Positions 8,399-18,404 of a DNA stretch of 64,000 nt are shown in pieces (the stretch's first letter is position 1; every line of letters begins with the position of its first letter). The position numbers and the translations under genes were made by a program. The notes beneath the pieces were generated by a model. The model saw nothing but the letters and a program-made list of their open reading frames with translations, was not told the origin of the DNA and did no database searches. Origin of the DNA: Brasilonema angustatum HA4187-MV1 (GTDB lineage Bacteria > Cyanobacteriota > Cyanobacteriia > Cyanobacteriales > Nostocaceae); contig JAHHGV010000029.1 of the NCBI GenBank assembly GCA_019359695.1, forward strand, positions 1-64,000, in the 5' to 3' direction.

Positions 8399-10060
8399 AT
8401 GGCAAGAGTGGATTATTCTGCTCCGGGTGTCTATATCGAAGAAATAGACCGAGGTAGTCGTCCAATCGAAGGTGTTAGTACGGCAATTGCTGGATTTGTA
8501 GGCTTTACTGAAGATGTGCGCAATGGGGCTGAATTGTTTAAGCCGATGCTTGTTACTAACTGGACACAGTATTTAAATTATTTTTCTCGTCCCGATTCGG
8601 ATGGTTTTACTGATTTCAATGCTTATTTGCCTTTTGCAGTTTATGGCTACTTTATGAATGGTGGTGGTCGCTGCTGGATTACCAGTATTGGTACGCAGTT
8701 ACCCAATGCCCCCAAACCACCAGACCTGCAACCTGCTTCAGTTCGGATTACTGGTCGAGGCAATCGTCCTTCGCTACAGTTTAGTATGCGTCCGGAACAA
8801 GTCGCAGCAGGCACGATGACAATCGTGATTAGCGATAGTGGACCTCGTGCGTTACCAGAAGGAACAGAAGGGTCTACCCCACCGAATACAGGTGAATACT
8901 TCAAGGTACAAATTCGTCGAGGAGATGAAACTCTCGAAGAATACGATAACTTGACAATGAACCGCGAAGGCAATGCCCAATTTGCAACTTATGCAGTTAC
9001 GGCATTGCGAAATTCAATGTTCATAACCATCGAAGACATTTCTCAAACTGGACAACCTTTAGCGCGTCGTCCTGGGAATGGTCAATATGAACTTGCAGCA
9101 CCAATAGTTGTCGCGCCACCCGATAGATTTTCCAGCGATATCGAGGGTGTACGCGACGATCGCACAGGGGTACGCGGTTTATTTGAAATCGATGAAATCA
9201 CGATGGTTGCTTGTCCTGACTTGATGCGTGCGTATCAATCAGAATTGATGAACTTAGACCAAGTTCACGGCATCATGGAATTGATGTTGAGCATGTGCGA
9301 AGGCGCCAACAGTGGGGATATTCCTAACCCGCCCAACCGCATGGTGGTTCTTGATTCTCCTCCTGACTGTCCCAAACCGCAGCAGGTTGTAGAATGGCTG
9401 GACCGATTTAATCGCCGTTCGATGTTCGGTGCCCTTTATTATCCTTGGATTAAAGTCGCTAACCCACGCGATCGCGGCAACCCGATCAGCGTTCCTCCTT
9501 GCGGTCATGTTATGGGTGTTTGGGGTCGCACCGATGAAACTCGCGGAGTTTACAAGGCACCTGCCAACGAAGTACCTAGAGGTGTTATTGGTTTAGACTA
9601 CGATACTAATTTCCGCGAGCAAGAACTTTTAAACCCAAAGGGTATAAATTGTATCCGAAGATTTCCCAATCGAGGGATTCGTATTTGGGGTGCCCGTACA
9701 CTGGTTGAACTCGATAAAACCGAATGGCGTTATATCAGCGTTCGTAGATTGATTAGCTACATCGAAAAATCATTAGAACTAGGTACTCAATGGGTAGTAT
9801 TCGAGCCAAACGACGAAGATTTGTGGGCACGCGTGCGACGCACTGTCAGTAACTTCCTGGAAAGAATCTGGCGTGAAGGAGCATTATTTGGAGCTTCACC
9901 CGAACAAGCATTTTACGTTAAATGCGACGAAGAAATAAACCCACCAGATACCAGAATTTTAGGTCGTTTATACATCGAAGTCGGTGTATGTCCCGTTAGA
10001 CCTGCAGAATTCGTCATCCTCCGTATCAGCCAGTGGAATGGAATTGAAGACGAAGAGTAA
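8399..10060 (+). CDS. Contractile tail sheath protein
   Basis: MARVDYSAPGVYIEEIDRGSRPIEGVSTAIAGFVGFTE...; C-terminal RRLISYIEKSLELGTQWVVFEPNDEDLWARVRRTVSNFLERIWREGALFGASPEQAFYVKCD. Confidence 0.95.
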   Translation: MARVDYSAPGVYIEEIDRGSRPIEGVSTAIAGFVGFTEDVRNGAELFKPMLVTNWTQYLNYFSRPDSDGFTDFNAYLPFAVYGYFMNGGGRCWITSIGTQLPNAPKPPDLQPASVRITGRGNRPSLQFSMRPEQVAAGTMTIVISDSGPRALPEGTEGSTPPNTGEYFKVQIRRGDETLEEYDNLTMNREGNAQFATYAVTALRNSMFITIEDISQTGQPLARRPGNGQYELAAPIVVAPPDRFSSDIEGVRDDRTGVRGLFEIDEITMVACPDLMRAYQSELMNLDQVHGIMELMLSMCEGANSGDIPNPPNRMVVLDSPPDCPKPQQVVEWLDRFNRRSMFGALYYPWIKVANPRDRGNPISVPPCGHVMGVWGRTDETRGVYKAPANEVPRGVIGLDYDTNFREQELLNPKGINCIRRFPNRGIRIWGARTLVELDKTEWRYISVRRLISYIEKSLELGTQWVVFEPNDEDLWARVRRTVSNFLERIWREGALFGASPEQAFYVKCDEEINPPDTRILGRLYIEVGVCPVRPAEFVILRISQWNGIEDEE

Positions 10061-10134
10061 CAAAATCCTCTCCTTTCTTTCTTTGCGTTCTTTGTGGTTC
10101 GTTTCCAATAAATTAAACAGGAGTTAAAAACAGT

Positions 10135-10590
10135 ATGCCAGGAGAATTTCTTACTGCTTGTAAATTTTACTTTGAAGCAGACGGAATCACAGATAAATTT
10201 ATCAAAGAAATTAGTGGCTTAGGTATAGAAAATACTCCTGCACAGGAAGTTCACGGCTCATCAAGGTCGGGAAAACTCATGCGCCAAGCAACACCTACCG
10301 TCGTAAAATTTACCAACATCACACTGAAAGTCATAGCTACAGAGGATATAGATCTTTATCAGTGGTATCAAAAGTGTAACGAAGACATGGGAGACCCACG
10401 ACAGTGGACATCTAATCGTAAAACTGGTTCAGTAGTAGCTTACGATCAACAAAACAAAGAAAAAGCACGTTGGAACATTGTTAATTGCTATCCCTGTAAA
10501 TACACAGGACCTACATTAACTGCATCTGGTGGCGATATGGCAAATGAAACTATTGAATTAGTTCACGAAGGTATTAAACGTGTTAAGTAA
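10135..10590 (+). CDS. Tail tube protein (gp19-like)
   Basis: CKFYFEADGITDKFIKEISGLGIE...VKFTNITLKVIATEDIDLYQWYQKC. Confidence 0.85.
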   Translation: MPGEFLTACKFYFEADGITDKFIKEISGLGIENTPAQEVHGSSRSGKLMRQATPTVVKFTNITLKVIATEDIDLYQWYQKCNEDMGDPRQWTSNRKTGSVVAYDQQNKEKARWNIVNCYPCKYTGPTLTASGGDMANETIELVHEGIKRVK

Positions 10591-10611
10591 GAAGGGGGAA
10601 AAGAGAAAACA

Positions 10612-11100
10612 GTGGTACAAGCTGGACAAAATTCCGAAATTCTTACGGCACATCGTTTCTATTTAGGACTAGCGCTAGACGGGCAAAAAGATTCTGATGC
10701 TTACTTTTTAGAGTGTCAAGGTTTTACAAGAACACAGGATGTAATTGAAATTTGTGAGGTAACATCCCAAAGTTGGGGAACTGGACAATCTAAAGGTTTA
10801 CCAGTCAGAACCAAAATTCCCGGCAATGTTAAGAGTGGCAATATTACTCTCCGTAGAGGGATGAGCAACTCAGTAGATTTTTGGAACTGGTTTGACAAAG
10901 TTCAAATAGGTGGGTGGGCAAAGCAGCGAAAAATGGTTTCTTTATCGATTTACAATCAGGCAAGTGTTGAAGTTGCCAGGTTTGAATTGGAAGGTGCTTG
11001 GCCCAGTCGTTACAAAATTGCCGATGTCAACGCGCGCAGCACAGAAATAGAAATTGAGGAAGTCGAAGTGGCTTTTGAGGAATTTAAACGAGTGAAATAA
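10612..11100 (+). CDS. Tail tube-like protein (gp19-like), GTG start
   Basis: AHRFYLGLALDGQKDSDAYFLECQGFTRTQDVIEI...GNITLRRGMSNSVDFWNWFDKV. Confidence 0.85.
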   Translation: MVQAGQNSEILTAHRFYLGLALDGQKDSDAYFLECQGFTRTQDVIEICEVTSQSWGTGQSKGLPVRTKIPGNVKSGNITLRRGMSNSVDFWNWFDKVQIGGWAKQRKMVSLSIYNQASVEVARFELEGAWPSRYKIADVNARSTEIEIEEVEVAFEEFKRVK

Positions 11101-11123
11101 TTGGAGGAGGTTGAATACAGACT

Positions 11124-11477
11124 ATGTTTGCAACAGAGTTTGAGATTACATTGCCTAAAGGGTATATAGACTCCGACGGCAACCTCCATCGTAAAGGTAC
11201 GATGCGTTTAGCAACAGCGATAGACGAAATTTCTCCTTTACGTGACCCGCGTGTTAAAGCTAATCCAGCTTATGCCACAATTATTATTTTGGCGCGTGTC
11301 ATTACTCGTTTAGGCGCCTTATCTGAAGTTACCCCTGCAATAGTAGAAAACTTCTTTAGCCAGGATTTAAATTACCTCCAAGATTTTTACCGTCAAATCA
11401 ACGGGTTGGAACCTGCAACTCCCCCAATTTCAGATTCCCAACTTCTTGAAGAAGTCGGGAATTCAAAAATCCCATAA
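11124..11477 (+). CDS. Small eCIS tail-assembly-like protein, paralogue 1
   Basis: FATEFEITLPKGYIDSDGNLHRKGTMRLATAIDEI...; parallels the next ORF residue for residue. Confidence 0.75.
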   Translation: MFATEFEITLPKGYIDSDGNLHRKGTMRLATAIDEISPLRDPRVKANPAYATIIILARVITRLGALSEVTPAIVENFFSQDLNYLQDFYRQINGLEPATPPISDSQLLEEVGNSKIP

Positions 11478-11520
11478 AATTAAGAATTTACACGCGATAT
11501 ATCGCGTCCCTACATTATTT

Positions 11521-11898
11521 ATGCGTCGTAAGGAACTTTGTACTGAATTCAATTTTACGCTTCCTAGAGGATTAATCGATTCCCAAGATCGGGTACATCG
11601 TCATGGTGTTATGCGTTTAGCTACTGCCAAAGATGAGCTTTGGGTGCAGCAAGAACGTAAAGTTCAGGAAAATCCAGCTTACGGCGCTTTAGTGATGCTT
11701 TCGCGGGTCATCTCGCGCTTAGGCAGTTTGAACTCTGTAACTCCCGAACAACTCGAAGAGTTAGTATTGCGTGATATTTCTTACCTCAGAGAATTTTACA
11801 ACCGAATTAATCAGCAATCGAATGCATATATCCCAGCCCATTGCCCACACTGTGATACGCAATTTAACGTGAGGTTAGAGTTAGCGGGGGAGTCATGA
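11521..11898 (+). CDS. Small eCIS tail-assembly-like protein, paralogue 2
   Basis: ELCTEFNFTLPRGLIDSQDRVHRHGVMRLATAKDEL; track start 11446 is probably too early, because ATG at 11521 aligns with paralogue 1. Confidence 0.75.
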   Translation: MRRKELCTEFNFTLPRGLIDSQDRVHRHGVMRLATAKDELWVQQERKVQENPAYGALVMLSRVISRLGSLNSVTPEQLEELVLRDISYLREFYNRINQQSNAYIPAHCPHCDTQFNVRLELAGES

Positions 11899-12044
11899 GC
11901 TACCCCTCAGATACTTTATATGAGGAGGTAGCTTTTATTGCTTACCATTTTCACTGGTCGCAAGACGATATTTTAAACCTAGAACATATTACTCGTCAGC
12001 GATGGGTAACGGAAATAAATAAGATTAACCAGAAAATTAACTAG
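11895..12044 (+). CDS. 49-aa eCIS small protein (DUF6760-like)
   Basis: MSYPSDTLYEEVAFIAYHFHWSQDDILNLEHITRQRWVTEINKINQKIN; ATGA overlap with the preceding gene; not in the ORF track (too short). Confidence 0.85.
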   Translation: MSYPSDTLYEEVAFIAYHFHWSQDDILNLEHITRQRWVTEINKINQKIN

Positions 12045-12053
12045 AACATCAAT

Positions 12054-13610
12054 ATGAAAGTCAAAGTTTCCACATCTCCAGCACAAAGCGAATTCGAGGA
12101 AGTTGATTTGACTCTAACAACCAGACGAGGCGCTGAATGTTTAATTGGTCGATCTTCTGATTCTGATTTGGTTCTCGATAGTACTGATGTTAGTCGATTA
12201 CATGCTAAATTTTTTGCTCGATCAGGATATTATTATTTCTGCGACGTTGGTAGTCGCAATGGGTCAATACTCAACGGCAAATTGGCTGAAAAAGACCACT
12301 CATACATACTCAAGGATGGCGATATTATTCGCATCGGTGATTTTGTGTTGGTGATAGAAGATGAAATGCCAGATAGCCAGCAAGCGGAAACAGTAGTTAG
12401 AATTATTAATCCTTCGGAATTTTCTAACTGGCGCCAAAATCAAAATGAAAGTGCTACACCACAGGAATTACAACCTGTTAATAACGAATCAGTTAGTTCT
12501 GTTCCTGCTGCCGAAATTAGTCAAAAACATGAAGAAGCAGAAATTGTTAATACATCTGAAGAAGTAGAACAATCTAAAGAAATTTTTATTCAGCCTGGCG
12601 ATATTGTCACACCTGATAACGCTATCCCCTCTCCGCATGGAACAAGCGCGTCAGATGTTCCCTTACAAGCCACAGCAGAATCTGACGCCAGCGAATCTGA
12701 TCGCATTGTTCAAGCCGATGATACCGCCAATCCAGAACCGGAAACTGAGAATGTTTCAATCATAGAACACGATATTAAGGTGTCTGAGCATAGCATTGTT
12801 CAAGTCGATGATACCGCCAATCCAGAACCGGAAACTGAGAATGTTTCAATCATAGAACACGATATTGAGGTGTCTGAGCATAGCATTGTTCAAGCCCATG
12901 ATACCGCTAGTCCAGAACCGGAAACTGAGAATATTCCTAGCGTAGAACATGAGGAAGAAATTGCGCCACATCCACAAGAACAAGAAAGAGAAATTATTGA
13001 AGCAATAAACAGCGATCGCGAAAATTTTGATCTAGATACACCATCTCAACAAACAGAGAAAGAATTGGTGCTTGAGGGCAATTCTATTTTAACACCACAT
13101 GAAAGCGAATTAGTAGCAATAAGTCAACAGACTGAAGATATTCCATTAGAAAATCAAGAATCAGAAGAACCAGAAGAACTAGAAGAACAAGAAAAATCAT
13201 CTATACAGCTTGCAAAAATTCTCGAAGAAAAACAGATCCTGCTTGTTGCTCACCAGAGCAAAAAATCTGAACTTACAGAATTAGTATCTGAATACAAAGA
13301 ATTTTTATCGTACTGCTTAACGAGAACATGGCAAACTTTCAGCGATGATTTGTACAAACAAACAGGTCTAAGCGTCACCCAAGAAATTCCTCCAGCAAAT
13401 TCGGGAGGGTATCAAGCAATTAACTCACTAGTTAACTCTGGAGAAATTATAGCAGTAATTTATCTCAGAGACTTAATGATGGCACCTCAACAAGGTCAAG
13501 CAAGTGAAGAAGCACTATTGAGGATATGTAATATCAACAATGTTTTACTTGCCACAAATTTACCAACAGCGAAAGCAGTTCTTTATTATCTCAAAAACTT
13601 GAAAGATTAG
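12054..13610 (+). CDS. FHA domain protein with acidic repeat region
   Basis: LIGRSSDSDLVLDSTDVSRLHAKFFARSGYYYFCDVGSRNGSILNG; followed by ~30-aa repeats DTANPEPETENVSIIEHDI.VSEHSIVQ. Confidence 0.9.
   Translation: MKVKVSTSPAQSEFEEVDLTLTTRRGAECLIGRSSDSDLVLDSTDVSRLHAKFFARSGYYYFCDVGSRNGSILNGKLAEKDHSYILKDGDIIRIGDFVLVIEDEMPDSQQAETVVRIINPSEFSNWRQNQNESATPQELQPVNNESVSSVPAAEISQKHEEAEIVNTSEEVEQSKEIFIQPGDIVTPDNAIPSPHGTSASDVPLQATAESDASESDRIVQADDTANPEPETENVSIIEHDIKVSEHSIVQVDDTANPEPETENVSIIEHDIEVSEHSIVQAHDTASPEPETENIPSVEHEEEIAPHPQEQEREIIEAINSDRENFDLDTPSQQTEKELVLEGNSILTPHESELVAISQQTEDIPLENQESEEPEELEEQEKSSIQLAKILEEKQILLVAHQSKKSELTELVSEYKEFLSYCLTRTWQTFSDDLYKQTGLSVTQEIPPANSGGYQAINSLVNSGEIIAVIYLRDLMMAPQQGQASEEALLRICNINNVLLATNLPTAKAVLYYLKNLKD
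12710..12950 (+). repeat. 90-bp coding tandem repeat, ~3 copies
   Basis: gataccgccaatccagaaccggaaactgag (or near-identical) starts at 12720, 12810, 12900. Confidence 0.9.
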
Positions 13611-13611
13611 C

Positions 13612-13671
13612 AGTTCGTAGTAAACACTTCAGCGCTTATATTTAGAAAGACTGAAGTCCTTACTACGAACT
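13612..13671. terminator. Long inverted repeat / hairpin (21-nt arms, 2 mismatches, 18-nt loop)
   Basis: agttcgtagtaaacacttcag (13612-13632) and ctgaagtccttactacgaact (13651-13671). Confidence 0.7.
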
Positions 13672-13695
13672 AATAACGCTACTAATTATAATAAA

Positions 13696-15996
13696 ATGAA
13701 TAGTAATAGTGATAATCTTATCAGCGCTAGTCTTTCAACGCAAAGCTTAACTTATCGACCAAATCAAGGCGAGGTTTCTTTTGAAGTTACTGTTAATAAT
13801 GACAGTGATAGCTTTGCCAATTTTCAATTAGAAATAATCGCTGCTGGTGAAATTCGCAATCCTAATTACCGTTGGTATCGTCTTGAACCAGAAGTTGCTG
13901 CTGCTCAACCTCACGGTAGTAGCACTAAATTCCAAGTATTTATTTTTAATACGCCAATTCCTGGATTCGTTGGTACAGTTAACCTGTCTGTAAAAATATT
14001 TTCTCCTCAGCTAGCACGAGAACGCAGACTCATACTGCGTTTAGAAATTGAGCGAGATAATCAACCAATTCTAATTAGTGTTGAACTACCAATACGCACG
14101 TTTCAAGTATATCCTGGCAACGCTATAGATATACCTGTACGAGTTAGAAATCAGGGACAAGTAGCTAGTAATGTACTGTTGCATTTAACAGGTATCGATG
14201 CTTTTTGGGTGACTAACAGTGCTGAACGGAGATTTACCTTAAATGCTAATAGTCAAACGGAACTGAGTTTTAGATGTGAACCACCTTCTGTAGTTCAAGC
14301 ACCTAGCTTAAATTACTTGTTTATTGCTGAAGCGACAAGCAATAATAGTTACCCAGCTAATGCAGAAGGTAATTTGGAAGTATTGCCTGTTGGTTATATT
14401 AATTTTAGCACCCCACAAAACAAGCAAAGAATTCCTTCTCGGCGTCCGTGGTTGCCGGACTGGAAGTCTAATAGTGTTTCCTATGAATTGCTATTTAAAA
14501 ACGTTAGCAATCTTTCTCAAGAAATTAATGTGCAAATCCAGGGTAAAGATTGGCGTAAATGTACATTTAAGAAGTCTCCTGAAATTGCGAATTTAAATTT
14601 AGGAGAGACAGTAAAAGTCATTTTAGATGTTAAAACAAAACGTCCTTGGATCGGAATCGGAAAAACTTTATTTTTAGAAGCAAAAGCAGAATTATCTGAC
14701 CAAAGGTTAGGTAGTACGGATCCTGCTACTCAAAGTTTAGAATTAGAGGTTTTACCAATTATACCTTTGTGGTTACAATTAGCGATTATTGTGTTGATAG
14801 CAGCATTGCTAGCTTATATATTAAAACCGGAAGCAATTGCACATACAGCTCCTGTAAATTCAGTTCGTATTAACGATAACGGTACAGGCACATCGATTGT
14901 TAGTGCTTCTGATGATTGTACATTGAGATATTGGAGAATCAGATCTGATGATATAGAAGCAAATGAAGATGCAACACTAGATATAGAAGCAAATGAAGAT
15001 GCAACACTAAAAGAACCCGAGGAACAAAATTTCAGATGTATTCGACCTAAACATCTCAAAGGGGTATTAGCATTTGCCAACAATCCAATTAAAGTTGTAA
15101 AATTTGAACCAGTCGAAAACCAAACTGTTGCACTCGGTTTAGAGAGTGGAGTAATTGAGATTAGAAAAGTATCTAGTGGTGATATAATTAGTACACTCCA
15201 AGAGTCTCCAGAACGCGACCAAATATTTGATTTAGCATTTACCACAAACTCGCTTAACTTATTTAGTGGTTCAGGTAAAGGCAAAATAAGAGTATGGTCG
15301 AGAGAATCGACTACTACAAAATTCCAGGAAAAACCAGTAGTCATTGACCTAGAAAAACAGCAAAAATTAAGAGATTTTCCAATCACGGCATTAGCTTTGA
15401 GTCCTGACGATAAAATGCTTGTGGTTTCGGCGGAGAAGCACAGTTTTATAATATTACATAGGAATGAAAATCAACCTAACAACCCATTCAAAAAAATATT
15501 AGTCGAAAGACTAGAAAATATAGATAAAAATGGAACAGGTGAACCAAATAACTCTGTTCTCTCGTTAGCTTTTCTTCCTCAATTACACAAAAACAAAAAC
15601 TCGCAAGAAAACATTTTGGCAACATCCAACTCAGTTGGATTGATTGCAATTTGGAATTTAAAACGATGTGAACCTACAACCTATAATAATCAACAGCAAA
15701 TCAATGACACTCATTGTGAGCTATTAGACTCTTGGCAAGAGTCAAAAAATCCTATACGAACTTTAGCATTTAGTGAAGATGGTAAATTCCTAGTTAGTGG
15801 TGGAGATGACGGACAAGTAGTTGTAAGGTATTTAACTTCGGATTATCGACGTGACAAAACAAAATCACCACAAGTTATAAATAATTTCTCAGATTCTAAA
15901 ACAATTAGAAGCATTGACGTAAAAAGTAGTCAAAAAATCGTGGTTAGTGGCAGTGAAGATTTTCAAGTCAGACTCCACCATATTCCACCATATTAA
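13696..15996 (+). CDS. Membrane protein: N-terminal Ig/CARDB-like modules, TM helix, C-terminal WD40-like repeats
   Basis: TM WLQLAIIVLIAALLAYIL; then HTAPVNSVRINDNGTGTSIVSASDDCTLRYWRI, IRTLAFSEDGKFLVSGGDDGQVVVRYL, IRSIDVKSSQKIVVSGSEDFQVRLH. Confidence 0.8.
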   Translation: MNSNSDNLISASLSTQSLTYRPNQGEVSFEVTVNNDSDSFANFQLEIIAAGEIRNPNYRWYRLEPEVAAAQPHGSSTKFQVFIFNTPIPGFVGTVNLSVKIFSPQLARERRLILRLEIERDNQPILISVELPIRTFQVYPGNAIDIPVRVRNQGQVASNVLLHLTGIDAFWVTNSAERRFTLNANSQTELSFRCEPPSVVQAPSLNYLFIAEATSNNSYPANAEGNLEVLPVGYINFSTPQNKQRIPSRRPWLPDWKSNSVSYELLFKNVSNLSQEINVQIQGKDWRKCTFKKSPEIANLNLGETVKVILDVKTKRPWIGIGKTLFLEAKAELSDQRLGSTDPATQSLELEVLPIIPLWLQLAIIVLIAALLAYILKPEAIAHTAPVNSVRINDNGTGTSIVSASDDCTLRYWRIRSDDIEANEDATLDIEANEDATLKEPEEQNFRCIRPKHLKGVLAFANNPIKVVKFEPVENQTVALGLESGVIEIRKVSSGDIISTLQESPERDQIFDLAFTTNSLNLFSGSGKGKIRVWSRESTTTKFQEKPVVIDLEKQQKLRDFPITALALSPDDKMLVVSAEKHSFIILHRNENQPNNPFKKILVERLENIDKNGTGEPNNSVLSLAFLPQLHKNKNSQENILATSNSVGLIAIWNLKRCEPTTYNNQQQINDTHCELLDSWQESKNPIRTLAFSEDGKFLVSGGDDGQVVVRYLTSDYRRDKTKSPQVINNFSDSKTIRSIDVKSSQKIVVSGSEDFQVRLHHIPPY

Positions 15997-16016
15997 CTAA
16001 AATAATCTAAACAACT

Positions 16017-18320
16017 ATGCAAGCTAGAACTAATCCACTATCCATTATTATCAACCCGCCTGGAATTCAATATGGAATGCCAGGAGACATTGTATCACTT
16101 TATATTGTCGTGATTAATGAAGGCGACCAAAGTGCTGTTATCGACTTATTTTTTACTTTTGACGAGATATTTCAAAAAATTAGTGGTTGGTCTGCTTCTC
16201 CAAGAGCTAGTTTAGCAGTGGCGCCGAAGGAAAGTAGCGATGAAGTTACGTTTGATTTTGAAATTCCAGTTGATGCTTTAGCGGGTACCTATAATTATAC
16301 TTTTGTCGTTGATTCTCCAGAACATTATCCGCAAGATACTCCGATAAACTTTCCCGGTCAACTCAAAGTTCTACTCAAAGAACAAACTGTTATCCGCGCT
16401 TTTGACCCAACTTTTTCAATTATACCTGCCACAAATCCAAATAAACTTATAACTTACAGATTCGACCAACCTTTACAAGTGGTGGTAAAAGTCGAAAATC
16501 GCTCGAACCGTGTAGACAGATTCCGTTTGACTTGTCTAGATTTAGATGAAAGTTGGTTTAAAATATCTTACCCTGCTACTGGGTTGGAAGGAGCAGGCTT
16601 ATTTGATGTCAGCGCGCTAGAACTCAACCCTCATTCTGAAGGCGAAATCTCTTTAGAATTTCGTCCTCCTATTGATACTCTCGCTGGTAGCTATTCTCCA
16701 ACGATTCGCTTGCTTTCAGAAAATAATCCAGATTTGATACTGCTGGATTTAATATACATTAATCTACCGACAAATTATCAGCTAGGTATAGAACTTAATA
16801 CCATTTTAGGAAAAGTTAGCTATAAAGATGGTGTCTATGAATTAGTAATTAATAATCAAGGCAACTTAATACGGGAACTATTTTTTAATGCGAAAACCAG
16901 GGATGAAGAAGAAATTTGCACTTACAAATTTGACCCTAGTGAATTTAAATTATTACCCAATACAACCGAAAAAGCAAGTCTCTTAGTTAAACCTGGTCCT
17001 TGGTGGCGCCGACCATTCTTCGGTCAACCTTTACCGATTAATTTTGAAGTTAATATTATAGATAAGCAAAGCTATCCTTTGGCTAATGCATCTCCTCAAG
17101 CCACTTTATTATGGAAAGCACGTCCTTGGTGGCAAATTTTACTATTAATTTTACTAGTATTGGGGTTATTTGCTGGCATGTCATATATGATTTGGAGACT
17201 TTTAAACCCCGAACCGTTAAGAATTGAATTTAGTACTGATAGCCCAAAAATAATTGAAGGTGATCAAGTTAAGTTAAAGTTGAAAATTTATAACTATAAT
17301 CAAAACAAAATTAAGAAATTGGTAGTGGTCACTGATCAACCACTAAATAAAGACAATGTACTTTTTGATAAAAATAATAGTATTAATAAATTAATTCCAG
17401 ATAAATCTAATCATAATCGTCTCTGTAACATCACACCCCAGGAAGAATTGATATGTAATCATATTCTAACCGGAACTACAAAACAAGGTAAATACGTTTT
17501 TAAACTGCAAGTATCTTATCAACACGGTTTATCGCTTTTTAACCGCAGAAGTCAAACCGTTACCAAAACTACTGAAGCTGAAATTACCAAAAAGCCAATA
17601 GCTGAAGTAGTAGACTTTAAAGTAGTAGATAAATCACATTATATAACTGGTGAAAGAGTATCTCTGTCCTGGACAATTAAGAATCCCCTATTACTTAACA
17701 GGGTAATAATTAACAATAAAAAAAACAACGTATCAGTAGATGATTCTGTCAATCTAGAATTTCAAAATGGGAATTTAAAAGACCCCAAACTCAAAATATG
17801 CAAAGAAGAAAATAAGCTACTCAAATGTACATTTCCTTTCCCTGCATCTAAGCCAGGTACATTTACTTATGAAATCAGCGCTGTTTCTGGCGATCGAGAA
17901 AGTAATAAGCAAGCTCAAAATCCAGTTGAAATCTTACCCAAACCGTTTCAAATTACCTATTTTAAAATTAATAATATCAACCACAGCGCAAAACCAAGTA
18001 TAGTTTTAACTGAAGGAGATAAAGTCACGATCGCTTGGGACGTAAAGGGAGAAAACATTTTAGTTAACTTATCTCTCTTTGGTGACGTTGAACAAACTGG
18101 CAGCAGATCCCCAATTATTGTTGGCAGTCAATTTCCAAACCAAGTTAAACTCAAAGTCACTGACAAATTTGGTAAACGGATTCCTCAAGAAAAAATATTT
18201 TTTATTACTGTTAACCCGAAACCCACTCCGGCATCTGACTTAATTACACCTTCTCCCTCACCTACACAAAATATCTTTAAACCTCTTCCTGCTTCTCCAC
18301 CTCCAAGAACACTATTTTAA
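16017..18320 (+). CDS. Membrane protein with Ig-like modules flanking a TM helix; C-terminal Pro/Ser-rich
   Basis: N-terminal NPPGIQYGMPGDIVSLYIVVINEGDQSAVIDLFF; TM ILLLILLVLGLFAGMSYMIW. Confidence 0.75.
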   Translation: MQARTNPLSIIINPPGIQYGMPGDIVSLYIVVINEGDQSAVIDLFFTFDEIFQKISGWSASPRASLAVAPKESSDEVTFDFEIPVDALAGTYNYTFVVDSPEHYPQDTPINFPGQLKVLLKEQTVIRAFDPTFSIIPATNPNKLITYRFDQPLQVVVKVENRSNRVDRFRLTCLDLDESWFKISYPATGLEGAGLFDVSALELNPHSEGEISLEFRPPIDTLAGSYSPTIRLLSENNPDLILLDLIYINLPTNYQLGIELNTILGKVSYKDGVYELVINNQGNLIRELFFNAKTRDEEEICTYKFDPSEFKLLPNTTEKASLLVKPGPWWRRPFFGQPLPINFEVNIIDKQSYPLANASPQATLLWKARPWWQILLLILLVLGLFAGMSYMIWRLLNPEPLRIEFSTDSPKIIEGDQVKLKLKIYNYNQNKIKKLVVVTDQPLNKDNVLFDKNNSINKLIPDKSNHNRLCNITPQEELICNHILTGTTKQGKYVFKLQVSYQHGLSLFNRRSQTVTKTTEAEITKKPIAEVVDFKVVDKSHYITGERVSLSWTIKNPLLLNRVIINNKKNNVSVDDSVNLEFQNGNLKDPKLKICKEENKLLKCTFPFPASKPGTFTYEISAVSGDRESNKQAQNPVEILPKPFQITYFKINNINHSAKPSIVLTEGDKVTIAWDVKGENILVNLSLFGDVEQTGSRSPIIVGSQFPNQVKLKVTDKFGKRIPQEKIFFITVNPKPTPASDLITPSPSPTQNIFKPLPASPPPRTLF

Positions 18321-18404
18321 TACAAAACACATGACGTTATAAGTAGCTAGACATGATTAAATATAAAACGCTCAACAGAGTGATTTCCCTTGTTGGCTCA
18401 ATGT

